DNA from: an uncultured Clostridia bacterium
GTDB taxonomy: Bacteria; Bacillota; Clostridia; Christensenellales; Aristaeellaceae
Direction of reading: 5' to 3'
Assembly: GCA_946042585.1 (NCBI GenBank)
Contig: CAMGDO010000100.1
Coordinates: 1-5,037 of the forward strand
Length of the DNA stretch: 5,037 nt
Shown: positions 1 to 5,037 of the stretch, piece after piece
Numbering within the stretch: position 1 is the first letter of the stretch
Layout: every line of letters starts with the position of its first letter
The notes under the pieces: generated by a model
The model's input: the letters and a program-made list of their open reading frames with translations, nothing else
The model's database searches: none
What the model was told of the DNA's origin: nothing
Made by a program: the position numbers and the translations under genes

Positions 1-46
1 TACACCTAAGCCTTCGTCGGCAGCGTCAGATGTGTATAAGAGACAG
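1..46 (+). other. Untrimmed Illumina Nextera adapter with i5 index (artefact)
   Basis: Bases 1-5 (TACAC) match the end of the P5 flow-cell sequence. Bases 6-13 (CTAAGCCT) sit exactly where an 8-base i5 index belongs, and I recall this as index S508/N508. Bases 14-27 are TCGTCGGCAGCGTC and bases 28-46 are AGATGTGTATAAGAGACAG, the full Nextera Read 1 adapter with its Tn5 mosaic end. The order and orientation are exactly those of a finished library molecule, so this is sequencing read-through left on a contig end. Translations across it give the well-known false peptides MCIRDS (forward) and SYTHLTLPTKA (reverse). No organismal feature should be called here. Confidence 0.98.
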
Positions 47-47
47 C

Positions 48-1112
48 ACCAAATGGATCAAGTCCGGCCCGTTCAAGAACGTTGCCGATTACAACGGTCA
101 GCGCACCGAGCTGTACTATATTCCCCAGGTTTCCCAGCTGCCCATGGAAGCGCATCCCACGCAGTGGGTGGGCGACCGCGCGGTGGAGTTCCTCGAACAG
201 ATCGACCCGGACAAGGAGCCTGTGTTCCTGATGGCCTCCTTCATTCATCCCCATCCGCCGTTCTGCCCGCCGGCTCCGTGGAACAAGATGTACCGCGGCC
301 CGTTCGATGTGAAGCCCTTCATTCCCGAGGATTTTGAGAGCTATGCCGACCTGCTGCGCAACCGCTACACCTGCGACGCACTGGGCATCTCTCCCCGCCG
401 TCTGGAGCTGCTGCATCAGCATTATTACGCCTGCATCTCCTTTGTGGATTATCAGATCAGCCGCATCATCGACATGCTCAAGAAGAAGGGCATGTATGAC
501 GACACCATCATCGTCTTCTCCTCCGACCATGGCGATATGATGGGCGACTACGGCTCCATGGGCAAGCGCACCATGCTGGATGCCGCTGCCAATATTCCCT
601 TCATGATGAAGATGCCCGGTCAGGCGCATGAAATCCGTCACGATCCCGCCTCGCTGGTCGATCTTGCGCCCACGCTGCTGTCCGCCTGCGGCATCGGCTA
701 TGACAAGGCCGAATACGACGGCGTGGATCTGATGGCCGAATCCCACGAGGAGGTCTATTCGCAGTATGGCAACGGCACTGTGGGCACCTACATGGTGGCC
801 ACCGGCCATGACAAGCTGGTGTACACCGCCATCGGCGATCATTACTTCTATTTCGATTCCTTCCCGGATGAAGTGAACAAATATGACGAGAGCAACCCGC
901 GCGTGATGGAGCTCAAGAAAAAGCTCGATGCGCATATGGCTTCCGACTGCTGCCCCGTCAAGGACGACCGTGTGATGGAAAGCCCCGCCCGTCAGCCCAA
1001 GTATTCCTTCTATCCCGTGCTGGACGATCAGTTCAACTACGCCGAAGAAGAGCGCGCGCGCATGCCCGAAGGCTACAAAATCACGCTGGGCGGCAAGCGC
1101 ACAGACTATTGA
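48..1112 (+). CDS. Type I sulfatase (S1/alkaline-phosphatase superfamily), 5'-truncated
   Basis: This is the last 354 codons of a sulfatase (PF00884 family), an enzyme that hydrolyses sulfate esters. Numbering from the first codon wholly outside the adapter, FIHPHPPF (65-72) is the family's conserved catalytic His region. SSDHGDMMGDYG (158-169) supplies the metal-binding Asp160/His161 pair. GKRT (172-175) supplies the conserved Lys173. DLAPTLLSACGI (205-216) is the usual post-catalytic motif. Family members usually have about 450-550 residues, so roughly 100-150 N-terminal residues are missing. These include the metal-binding DD and the C/S-x-P-x-R site that becomes formylglycine, so Cys-type versus Ser-type and any signal peptide cannot be judged. 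The ATG at base 30 is in frame but lies in adapter and is not a real start. The substrate is unknown; sulfated glycans are plausible for a gut bacterium, but phosphonate monoester hydrolase-like members of the same superfamily cannot be excluded. The gene is followed by its own terminator. Confidence 0.93.
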   Translation, partial: TKWIKSGPFKNVADYNGQRTELYYIPQVSQLPMEAHPTQWVGDRAVEFLEQIDPDKEPVFLMASFIHPHPPFCPPAPWNKMYRGPFDVKPFIPEDFESYADLLRNRYTCDALGISPRRLELLHQHYYACISFVDYQISRIIDMLKKKGMYDDTIIVFSSDHGDMMGDYGSMGKRTMLDAAANIPFMMKMPGQAHEIRHDPASLVDLAPTLLSACGIGYDKAEYDGVDLMAESHEEVYSQYGNGTVGTYMVATGHDKLVYTAIGDHYFYFDSFPDEVNKYDESNPRVMELKKKLDAHMASDCCPVKDDRVMESPARQPKYSFYPVLDDQFNYAEEERARMPEGYKITLGGKRTDY

Positions 1113-1126
1113 TCCGGTGCTCCATC

Positions 1127-1161
1127 GCGGGGAAGAGACCGCTCTTCCCCGCCTTTCTTTT
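1127..1161 (+). terminator. Rho-independent terminator after the sulfatase
   Basis: A perfect 11-bp stem pairs GCGGGGAAGAG (1127-1137) with CTCTTCCCCGC (1142-1152) around a 4-base loop (ACCG). It is followed by the pyrimidine/T-rich tail CTTTCTTTT (1153-1161). It begins 15 bases after the sulfatase stop codon. There is no matching A-run on the left, so it should act only on the + strand. Confidence 0.9.
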
Positions 1162-1193
1162 GCCTTTTCGTTGATATAGAATTGACAACGCCA

Positions 1194-1202
1194 TGGTATC
1201 AT
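1194..1202 (+). promoter_or_regulatory. Candidate extended -10 promoter of the two-component operon
   Basis: TGGTATCAT is a TGn-extended -10 element (TATCAT at 1197-1202). It would start transcription near 1209 and leave a leader of about 28 bases before the response regulator. The best -35 candidate is TTGATA (1171-1176), but its 20-bp spacer is long. A consensus TTGACA at 1182-1187 is only 9 bp from this -10, with no good -10 box 16-18 bp downstream. The location between the terminator and the operon supports a promoter here; the exact boxes are uncertain. Confidence 0.4.
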
Positions 1203-1223
1203 TTCGTCTGTAATGAAGAATCC

Positions 1224-1229
1224 GGGAGG
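1224..1229 (+). promoter_or_regulatory. Ribosome binding site that sets the response-regulator start
   Basis: GGGAGG lies 7 bases before the ATG at 1237. The in-frame ATG at 1213 is upstream of this site and has none of its own, and the eight residues it would add are not part of a receiver domain. The start at 1237 is therefore preferred. Confidence 0.8.
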
Positions 1230-1236
1230 AACGCCC

Positions 1237-1911
1237 ATGTTCAAGGTGCTGGTAGTGGAAGATGATCGGGAGCTGCGGCAATTGTTTGCGCGCGTGCTGC
1301 AGCGCAGCGGCTATGCCGCGCTGGAGGCGGGCAACGGTCAGCAGGCGCTGGACGTGCTGGAGCACGAGTATATCGATCTGATCATTTCGGATATCATGAT
1401 GCCCGTGATGGATGGATATGAGCTGGTGCGCTCGCTGCGCGAAGCCGGCATGAATATCCCCGTGCTGATGATTACTGCCAAGGACGCCTTCGATGATATG
1501 CGCCGCGGTTTTCTCTCCGGCACGGATGATTATATGGTGAAGCCCATCAATGTGAACGAAATGGTGCTGCGCGTGGGCGCGCTGCTGCGCCGCGCGCAGA
1601 TGATTTCCGAGCGCCGTGAGGTGCTGGGCGGCACCACGCTGCAATATGACGAAATGATCGTCACCACCGGCAGCGAACGCGTGACGCTGCCGCAAAAGGA
1701 GTTCCAGCTGCTTTATAAAATGGCGGCGGCGCCTGGGCGCATCTTCACCCGCCAGCAGATCATGGACGACATCTGGGGGCTGGATACCGAAACCGACCCG
1801 CACACGGTGGATGTGCACATCGGCCGCCTGCGCGAGCGCTTCCGCGACAATCCGGATTTTGAAATCGTCACCATTCGCGGCATCGGCTACAAGGTGGTGA
1901 AAAAATCATGA
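1237..1911 (+). CDS. OmpR/PhoB-family response regulator (HssR-like)
   Basis: This is a 224-residue cytoplasmic DNA-binding response regulator, the normal length for the family. Residues 1-115 are a receiver domain, with acidic pocket Glu8/Asp9/Asp10, phospho-acceptor Asp52 in SDIMMP, Thr80 and Lys102 in KP. Residues about 130-222 are a winged-helix domain, including LPQKEFQLLYKMAAAPGRIF, the recognition-helix region DPHTVDVHIGRLRERF and the closing RGIGYKV. The block GTDDYMVKP and the LPxKEFQLL motif are reminiscent of HssR, the haem-sensing regulator of staphylococci. That resemblance is from memory, and no HrtAB exporter is present here, so the signal and targets are open. The stop overlaps the kinase start (ATGA), indicating translational coupling; the kinase is its presumed phosphodonor. 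Confidence 0.95.
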   Translation: MFKVLVVEDDRELRQLFARVLQRSGYAALEAGNGQQALDVLEHEYIDLIISDIMMPVMDGYELVRSLREAGMNIPVLMITAKDAFDDMRRGFLSGTDDYMVKPINVNEMVLRVGALLRRAQMISERREVLGGTTLQYDEMIVTTGSERVTLPQKEFQLLYKMAAAPGRIFTRQQIMDDIWGLDTETDPHTVDVHIGRLRERFRDNPDFEIVTIRGIGYKVVKKS

Positions 1912-2948
1912 AAAAGCGCCGTCAGCACAGCAGCGACCATATGCAGTCCTATTTTGTCATCTGCACCTTTGCCATCCTGTGCATATCGCTGGGCGTGTCC
2001 GCGCTCATCACCATCCTCATTGAGTTTCTCACCCGGAAAACCGTGAGCGTGCCCAACGAGGTGTGGATGATTCTCATCAGCGTTGTACTGGGCACCATCA
2101 TCACGATGGTCACCAGCCGCTTTTTCCTTTCGCCCATCACGCGGCTGAGCCGCGCCATGAGCCAGGTGGCGGAAGGCGACTTTTCCGTGCAGTTGTCCAT
2201 GCCCGAAGGTCTGGGCGAAATGCACACCACCTATGCCAATTTCAACACCATGGTGCGCGCGCTGGCCGCCACCGAAACGCTGCAGAGCGACTTCATTTCC
2301 AATGTCTCGCATGAGTTCAAAACGCCCATCACCGCCATAGAGGGCTACGCCATGCTGCTGCAGGATGCCGCTGTACCGCCCGAGCTGCAGGCGGAATACA
2401 TCGATAAAATTCTTTTCAGCACCCGGCGGCTGAGCGAACTGGTCAATAACATCCTGCTCCTGTCCAAGGTGGACAACCAGCAGATTCCCGGCGAAAAGCG
2501 CTCCTTCCGTCTGGACGAACAGCTGCGAAAGGCCGTATTGATGCTGGAGCGCAAGTGGACGGACAAGCAGATTGAGCTGGACGTCGATCTTGATCCCGTC
2601 ACCTTCACCGGCAATGAAATCCTGATGCTGCATGTGTGGACCAATCTGATTGACAATGCTATCAAGTTTGACAAAGCGGGCGGCATGGTGCGCCTGCGTC
2701 TGCATGGCACAGATGACACTGTGACCGTTGAGGTGTCCGACAATGGCCCGGGCATCCCGCCGGAGCAGCTTGAGCACATTTTCGACCGGTTCTATCAGGC
2801 GGATGACTCGCACAAGAGCGAGGGCAATGGTCTGGGTCTGGCGCTGGTGCGGCGCATCGTGCATCTGTGCGGCGGCGAAATCACCGTGCGAAGCGTGGTC
2901 AACGAAGGCAGCACCTTCCTTGTCACGCTGCCCATCGACAATTCATAA
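1908..2948 (+). CDS. Membrane sensor histidine kinase with minimal extracytoplasmic loop
   Basis: This is a 346-residue kinase that should autophosphorylate and pass phosphate to the regulator encoded just upstream. It has two transmembrane helices (about 14-41 and 53-75) joined by only about 11 residues, then a HAMP-like linker (about 73-125, with SPITRLSRAM). The dimerisation/phosphoacceptor domain has SHEFKTPI with His135. The ATPase domain has an N box NLIDNAIKF (Asn246, Asn250), a G1 box DNGPGI (278-283), an F box FDRFYQ (292-297) and a G2 box GNGLGLAL (306-313), so all catalytic elements are intact. The start ATG (1908) overlaps the previous stop, and an AAGGTGG at 1891-1897 inside the regulator gene can serve as its ribosome binding site. 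With no periplasmic-type sensor domain, the stimulus is probably sensed in or near the membrane or through a partner protein; this is inference. Confidence 0.95.
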   Translation: MKKRRQHSSDHMQSYFVICTFAILCISLGVSALITILIEFLTRKTVSVPNEVWMILISVVLGTIITMVTSRFFLSPITRLSRAMSQVAEGDFSVQLSMPEGLGEMHTTYANFNTMVRALAATETLQSDFISNVSHEFKTPITAIEGYAMLLQDAAVPPELQAEYIDKILFSTRRLSELVNNILLLSKVDNQQIPGEKRSFRLDEQLRKAVLMLERKWTDKQIELDVDLDPVTFTGNEILMLHVWTNLIDNAIKFDKAGGMVRLRLHGTDDTVTVEVSDNGPGIPPEQLEHIFDRFYQADDSHKSEGNGLGLALVRRIVHLCGGEITVRSVVNEGSTFLVTLPIDNS

Positions 2949-2964
2949 TCCCTGCGGATCCGTC

Positions 2965-2993
2965 GGCGCGCCCCTATACGGGGCGCGCCTTTT
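2965..2993 (+). terminator. Rho-independent terminator of the two-component operon
   Basis: A perfect 10-bp, all-GC stem pairs GGCGCGCCCC (2965-2974) with GGGGCGCGCC (2980-2989) around the loop TATAC, followed by TTTT (2990-2993). It lies 17 bases after the kinase stop. Each arm also contains the self-palindromic octamer GGCGCGCC. The T-run is short, so some read-through into the next gene is possible. Confidence 0.88.
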
Positions 2994-3027
2994 GCATACT
3001 TCCCTCTTCCCCGCCATAGGGTAGAGC

Positions 3028-3039
3028 GGAGGGTGGAGG
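3028..3039 (+). promoter_or_regulatory. Two tandem Shine-Dalgarno-like sites before the flippase gene
   Basis: GGAGG at 3028-3032 is 8 bases from the ATG at 3041, which is ideal. A second GGAGG at 3035-3039 is only 1 base from it, too close to work for this start. The first site supports the start at 3041; the second may compete for ribosomes. Confidence 0.65.
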
Positions 3040-3040
3040 T

Positions 3041-4318
3041 ATGAAACAGCAGTCGATCAGGCATCAGGCCACGGTGCTCACCTGCACAAATGCGCTGGTG
3101 CGCGCGCTGGGCTTTCTGCTGCGCGTGGTCACCAGCCGCCTGCTGGGCGCACAGGCCGTGGGCGTGATGGAGCTGGGACACAGCGCCCATATGCTGTCCA
3201 TCGCCCCCGTCACGGCGGGGCTTCCGCTGGCAGTCAGCCGCCTGACGGCCCGGGAAAACAGCACGCGCGCGCTGTCCGCCGCCCGCAGTCTGGTGTTTTT
3301 GCTCAGCGCCGTGCTGATTCCCGTATGGCTGCTGTTCACCCCTCTCATCGGCGCGCTGCTGGGCGATTTGCGCGTCCTGCCCTCGCTGTGGGCGTTTACG
3401 CCGTGCATTCTGGTGCTGGGGCTGTCGGCGGTATACAATGGCTTCTGCTATGGGCGCGGAAACAGCTGGCCGCCCGCGCTGAGCGAACTGACCGAGCAGC
3501 TCCTGCGCTTTGCGCTGACGGTCGGGCTGCTGCTCGCGCTGCCGAATCTGACGGTGGCAGGCCGCGCCGCCGTGCCATGCGTTGCCACGCTGATCGCAGA
3601 GATTGCAGGGCTTGGGCTGGTCGTTCTTCTTCTCCGTCGCGACCCGGACTGTGCGCTGCTGCCGCCCGAAGCGCCAATGCGCAGGGAGATTCTTCGCCTG
3701 TCGCTGCCGCTGACTGCCTCGCGCCTGCTTTCCACGGTGCTGCGGGCGCTCAATGGCGCCCTGATTCCGCGCCGTCTGATTGCCTCGGGGCTCACAGGCG
3801 CTGAGGCGCTGTCGCAGCTGGGCATGCTGCAGGGCATGGTGATGCCCGTGCTGTTCCTGCCCGGCGTGTTCACCGGCGCGCTGGGCATGGTCGGCGCGCC
3901 CGCCATCGCCCGCAGACAGGGGCGCGAGCTGCGCATTCTGAGCCTGCAGCTGTTTGCCAGCGCGCTTTGCTGCGGCGTTCTGGGCATGGCCGTCATCCAC
4001 ACGGCCGCGGGTTTTCTCTCCCATACCATCTTTCATGAGCCTGACCTGCGCGAAATGTTTGTGCACGCCGCGCCGCTGACCGTGCTGTTTGCGCTTCAGC
4101 AGGCAACAGGCGCGCTGCTGGCAGGGCTGGGCGAACAAAAGCGTGCGCCGCTGCCTTCGCTGGCCGGCGCGCTGCTGACGCTGCTGCTTATGTATTGCTG
4201 GGCAGCCATGCCGCAGCTGCGCATTCCGGGCGTCATCCGCGCCATGCAGCTGGGGCAGACGGTGACGCTGTTATGTTCGCTTGCGGCGCTGCTTTCAGCC
4301 GCCCGTATGAACACCTGA
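3041..4318 (+). CDS. MOP-superfamily oligosaccharide/lipid flippase (SpoVB/polysaccharide exporter-like)
   Basis: This 425-residue, very hydrophobic integral membrane protein has about 12 predicted helices (roughly 13-31, 46-66, 82-105, 114-134, 150-168, 176-198, 216-232, 262-284, 297-322, 338-360, 370-390, 400-421). The N-terminal pattern, with TSRLLGAQAVGVMEL (31-45) after the first helix and GLPLAVSRLTA (60-70) after the second, matches SpoVB/PST-type exporters. The family flips lipid-linked glycans or peptidoglycan precursors across the membrane. SpoVB and MurJ are usually 500 or more residues with about 14 helices, so this is a shorter variant. SpoVB itself acts in spore cortex synthesis, but nothing nearby (no glycosyltransferases, mur or sporulation genes) shows the substrate. 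A MATE drug exporter is a less likely alternative within the same superfamily. The gene appears monocistronic, lying between two terminators. Confidence 0.85.
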   Translation: MKQQSIRHQATVLTCTNALVRALGFLLRVVTSRLLGAQAVGVMELGHSAHMLSIAPVTAGLPLAVSRLTARENSTRALSAARSLVFLLSAVLIPVWLLFTPLIGALLGDLRVLPSLWAFTPCILVLGLSAVYNGFCYGRGNSWPPALSELTEQLLRFALTVGLLLALPNLTVAGRAAVPCVATLIAEIAGLGLVVLLLRRDPDCALLPPEAPMRREILRLSLPLTASRLLSTVLRALNGALIPRRLIASGLTGAEALSQLGMLQGMVMPVLFLPGVFTGALGMVGAPAIARRQGRELRILSLQLFASALCCGVLGMAVIHTAAGFLSHTIFHEPDLREMFVHAAPLTVLFALQQATGALLAGLGEQKRAPLPSLAGALLTLLLMYCWAAMPQLRIPGVIRAMQLGQTVTLLCSLAALLSAARMNT

Positions 4319-4325
4319 CGCATAG

Positions 4326-4352
4326 GAGGAGGGCTTTCCACCCTCTTTTTTT
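4326..4352 (+). terminator. Rho-independent terminator after the flippase gene
   Basis: GAGGG (4329-4333) pairs with CCCTC (4341-4345) around a 7-base loop. The stem can lengthen by a G·U and an A-U pair, and it runs straight into seven Ts (4346-4352). It starts within 10 bases of the stop codon. The stem is short but the T-run is strong. Confidence 0.75.
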
Positions 4353-4426
4353 ATTTCCGCGCAACGCATCCATCGCGCGCAGCTCATGCTTTTTTGCGCG
4401 TTTATTCGCGTATTTTCCTCAACTGC

Positions 4427-4455
4427 TTGACAGCCCCAGCGAAAACAGCTATACT
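4427..4455 (+). promoter_or_regulatory. Strong sigma-70 type promoter for the HTH operon
   Basis: A consensus -35 TTGACA (4427-4432) and a -10 TATACT (4450-4455) are separated by exactly 17 bp, with AT-rich sequence just upstream (4391-4420). Transcription should start near 4462, giving a leader of about 44 bases before the HTH gene. This is the best promoter match in the window, and it is overlapped by candidate operators. Confidence 0.88.
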
Positions 4456-4466
4456 TGGGCTGTCAA
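4427..4466 (+). repeat. Perfect 10-bp inverted repeat bracketing the -10 box (candidate operator)
   Basis: TTGACAGCCC (4427-4436) is repeated as its exact reverse complement GGGCTGTCAA (4457-4466), with a 20-bp spacer that holds the -10. The left arm covers the -35, and the right arm covers the predicted transcription start. The arm centres are 30 bp apart, about three helical turns, so two protein dimers or one oligomer could bind the same DNA face and block polymerase. The left arm is not transcribed, so this is a DNA site and not an RNA hairpin. The small HTH protein encoded downstream is a natural candidate for autorepression. Confidence 0.6.
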
Positions 4467-4472
4467 TTACGG

Positions 4473-4484
4473 GAACAATTGTTC
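4473..4484 (+). promoter_or_regulatory. 12-bp perfect palindrome, LexA/DinR-box-like
   Basis: GAACAATTGTTC is its own reverse complement and has the form GAAC-N4-GTTC, the core of the LexA (DinR) site in Bacillus and relatives. It is centred at about +17 of the predicted transcript, where a bound repressor would block initiation or early elongation. I found no other GAAC-N4-GTTC in the window. The four central bases (AATT) differ slightly from the preferred pattern, and the outer flanks (G, T) are not the usual C and G. It could instead be the operator of the downstream HTH protein. Confidence 0.5.
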
Positions 4485-4492
4485 TCTTTTTA

Positions 4493-4498
4493 AGGAGG
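4493..4498 (+). promoter_or_regulatory. Ribosome binding site that sets the HTH gene start
   Basis: AGGAGG ends 7 bases before the ATG at 4506 but only 1 base before the in-frame ATG at 4500. Translation should therefore start at 4506, giving 88 residues and not 90. Confidence 0.85.
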
Positions 4499-4505
4499 GA
4501 TGCGG

Positions 4506-4772
4506 ATGAGAAACCGCAATATTGTGTATCGAAAAATTTATGCGCGCATGGCGCTGCTGGGGCTGGGAAAAAGCGAGGTGGCGCGCCTGCTGGGTATCAA
4601 CTATTCCACCCTGCAGCACAAGCTGCGCGGCGAAACGTCCTTTACGCTGGATGAAGCCATCCATCTCAAGCGCATCCTGTGCATGAAGGACGCGCTGGAA
4701 GACGCCTTTGAGCGCTGTGAGAGCGGTCATCCCATGAAGGAGGAAATGCATGCAGCATACGACAGGCAATAA
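4506..4772 (+). CDS. Small XRE/Cro-like helix-turn-helix protein
   Basis: This 88-residue protein has a helix-turn-helix at about residues 18-42. KSEVARLLGI forms the positioning helix and turn, and NYSTLQHKLRG the recognition helix. A segment typical of short XRE regulators follows (TSFTLDEAIHLKRIL, 45-59), then a charged tail. The layout resembles small Firmicutes phage-type regulators such as the DUF739 group, but that assignment is from memory. It has no ligand, dimerisation or peptidase domain, so it probably acts as a simple DNA-binding repressor or Cro-like factor, possibly on the inverted repeats in its own promoter. Its last 23 bases overlap the next gene in another frame, and its coding sequence carries that gene's ribosome binding site, so the two are translated as an operon. 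Confidence 0.85.
   Translation: MRNRNIVYRKIYARMALLGLGKSEVARLLGINYSTLQHKLRGETSFTLDEAIHLKRILCMKDALEDAFERCESGHPMKEEMHAAYDRQ
4737..4743 (+). promoter_or_regulatory. Ribosome binding site for the 3'-terminal gene, inside the HTH gene
   Basis: AAGGAGG is followed after 6 bases by the ATG at 4750. This strong site inside the previous coding region marks the overlapping reading frame as a real gene. Confidence 0.8.
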
Positions 4773-5037
4773 GCAAAGCCCCTCGGCGCTGCGAGCCGAG
4801 CGGTATCTGCAGCGCGCAGGCGCCCTGGAAAACGATATCGAGCTGAAGCTGCGGCACCTGCATTGCCTGCGCACGCGTGTGCCCAAAGGGATTCAAAGCA
4901 GCGAGGGGCATTCAAACACACCCTGCGACCGGACAGGCGACAACGCCGTGCGCATCGAGGAGCTGCAAAACGAAATTGAAGCGCTGCGCCGCCAGCTGGA
5001 GCGCGCGCGCAATGAAATCAAGCACACCGTGCAGCGC
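4750..5037 (+). CDS. DUF1492-like phage-type protein, 3'-truncated by the window end
   Basis: An open frame of 96 codons without a stop reaches the last base. It starts at an ATG with an ideal ribosome binding site and overlaps the HTH gene by 23 bases. Two helical, heptad-like blocks are visible: residues about 14-43 (AERYLQRAGALENDIELKLR and following) and about 66-96 (NAVRIEELQNEIEALRRQLE and following). They are separated by a polar linker (44-65) of variable composition. This arrangement of helix, polar linker and then V-x-x-I-x-x-L-x-x-E-I resembles the DUF1492 family of Firmicutes phages and prophages. In that family a C-terminal sigma-70-region-4-like HTH usually follows; here it would lie beyond base 5037. 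Members are thought to be transcription regulators related to ArpU/RinA. The assignment is from pattern memory only; a generic coiled-coil protein is the alternative. Confidence 0.6.
   Translation, partial: MQHTTGNKQSPSALRAERYLQRAGALENDIELKLRHLHCLRTRVPKGIQSSEGHSNTPCDRTGDNAVRIEELQNEIEALRRQLERARNEIKHTVQR

Noticed and set aside
1182..1187. Consensus TTGACA as the -35 of the two-component promoter
   Set aside because: No acceptable -10 lies 16-18 bp downstream, and the TATCAT box is only 9 bp away. The extended -10 reading is preferred.
1172..1201. TGATA...TATCA inverted repeat upstream of the response regulator
   Set aside because: Five-base arms 20 bases apart are expected by chance.
6..1244. 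412-codon reverse-strand open frame over the sulfatase
   Set aside because: It is the antisense of a clearly conserved sulfatase, is rich in His/Gly/Gln typical of shadow frames in GC-rich DNA, and its end is translated adapter (SYTHLTLPTKA).
2795..4138. 447-codon reverse-strand open frame over the kinase end and flippase
   Set aside because: Its composition is dominated by Gln, Arg, His and Ala with no recognisable domain. It spans two real genes and a terminator, and lies opposite a conserved membrane protein.
4376..4407. Second hairpin CGCGCA/TGCGCG followed by TTTATT
   Set aside because: A 6-bp stem with a 13-base loop and interrupted T-run is weak, and the region is already covered by a better terminator at 4326-4352.
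4500..4505. Upstream ATG at 4500 as the HTH gene start
   Set aside because: It lies one base after the AGGAGG, too close for initiation; the ATG at 4506 is ideally spaced.
4195..4509. 104-codon forward open frame crossing the flippase end and the HTH promoter
   Set aside because: It runs out of frame through the conserved flippase, then through a terminator and a strong promoter, and has no ribosome binding site.

Overview
The window reads as the end of a metagenome-assembled contig from a GC-rich member of the Bacillota, most likely a gut Clostridia lineage. This is inferred from strong AGGAGG-type ribosome binding sites, a TTGACA-17-TATACT promoter, U-tailed hairpin terminators and the gene families present; no rRNA or marker gene confirms it. 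All supported genes lie on the + strand. The first 46 bases are not biological. They are the end of the Illumina P5 sequence, an 8-base i5 index and the complete Nextera Read 1/transposon-end adapter. The DNA of the organism begins at base 47.

Layout: (1) 47-1112 is the C-terminal part of a type I (S1-like) sulfatase. Its N-terminus, which would carry the formylglycine active site, is cut off at the adapter junction. A strong terminator follows at 1127-1161. (2) 1237-2948 is a two-gene operon for an OmpR/PhoB-family response regulator and a membrane histidine kinase. The genes overlap by ATGA, sit behind a probable extended -10 promoter and end at a GC-rich terminator (2965-2993). The pair resembles HssR/HssS in its conserved domains, but the kinase has almost no extracytoplasmic sensor. 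(3) 3041-4318 is a 12-helix MOP-superfamily lipid-linked-oligosaccharide flippase-like protein (SpoVB/polysaccharide exporter type), followed by a U7 terminator. (4) 4427-5037 is a small regulatory module: a strong sigma-70 promoter, two candidate operators, a small XRE-type helix-turn-helix gene, and an overlapping gene that runs off the window and resembles phage-associated DUF1492-type proteins.

The most interesting part is the right end. A perfect 10-bp inverted repeat brackets the -10 box, with its left arm covering the -35. A 12-bp perfect palindrome in the early leader (GAAC-N4-GTTC) matches the core of the Gram-positive LexA/DinR box. Together with the HTH and DUF1492-like genes, this looks like the start of a phage-derived or SOS-responsive regulatory operon whose remainder lies beyond base 5037. 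The other genes are familiar families, with no evident functional link between sulfatase, two-component system and flippase beyond being neighbours.
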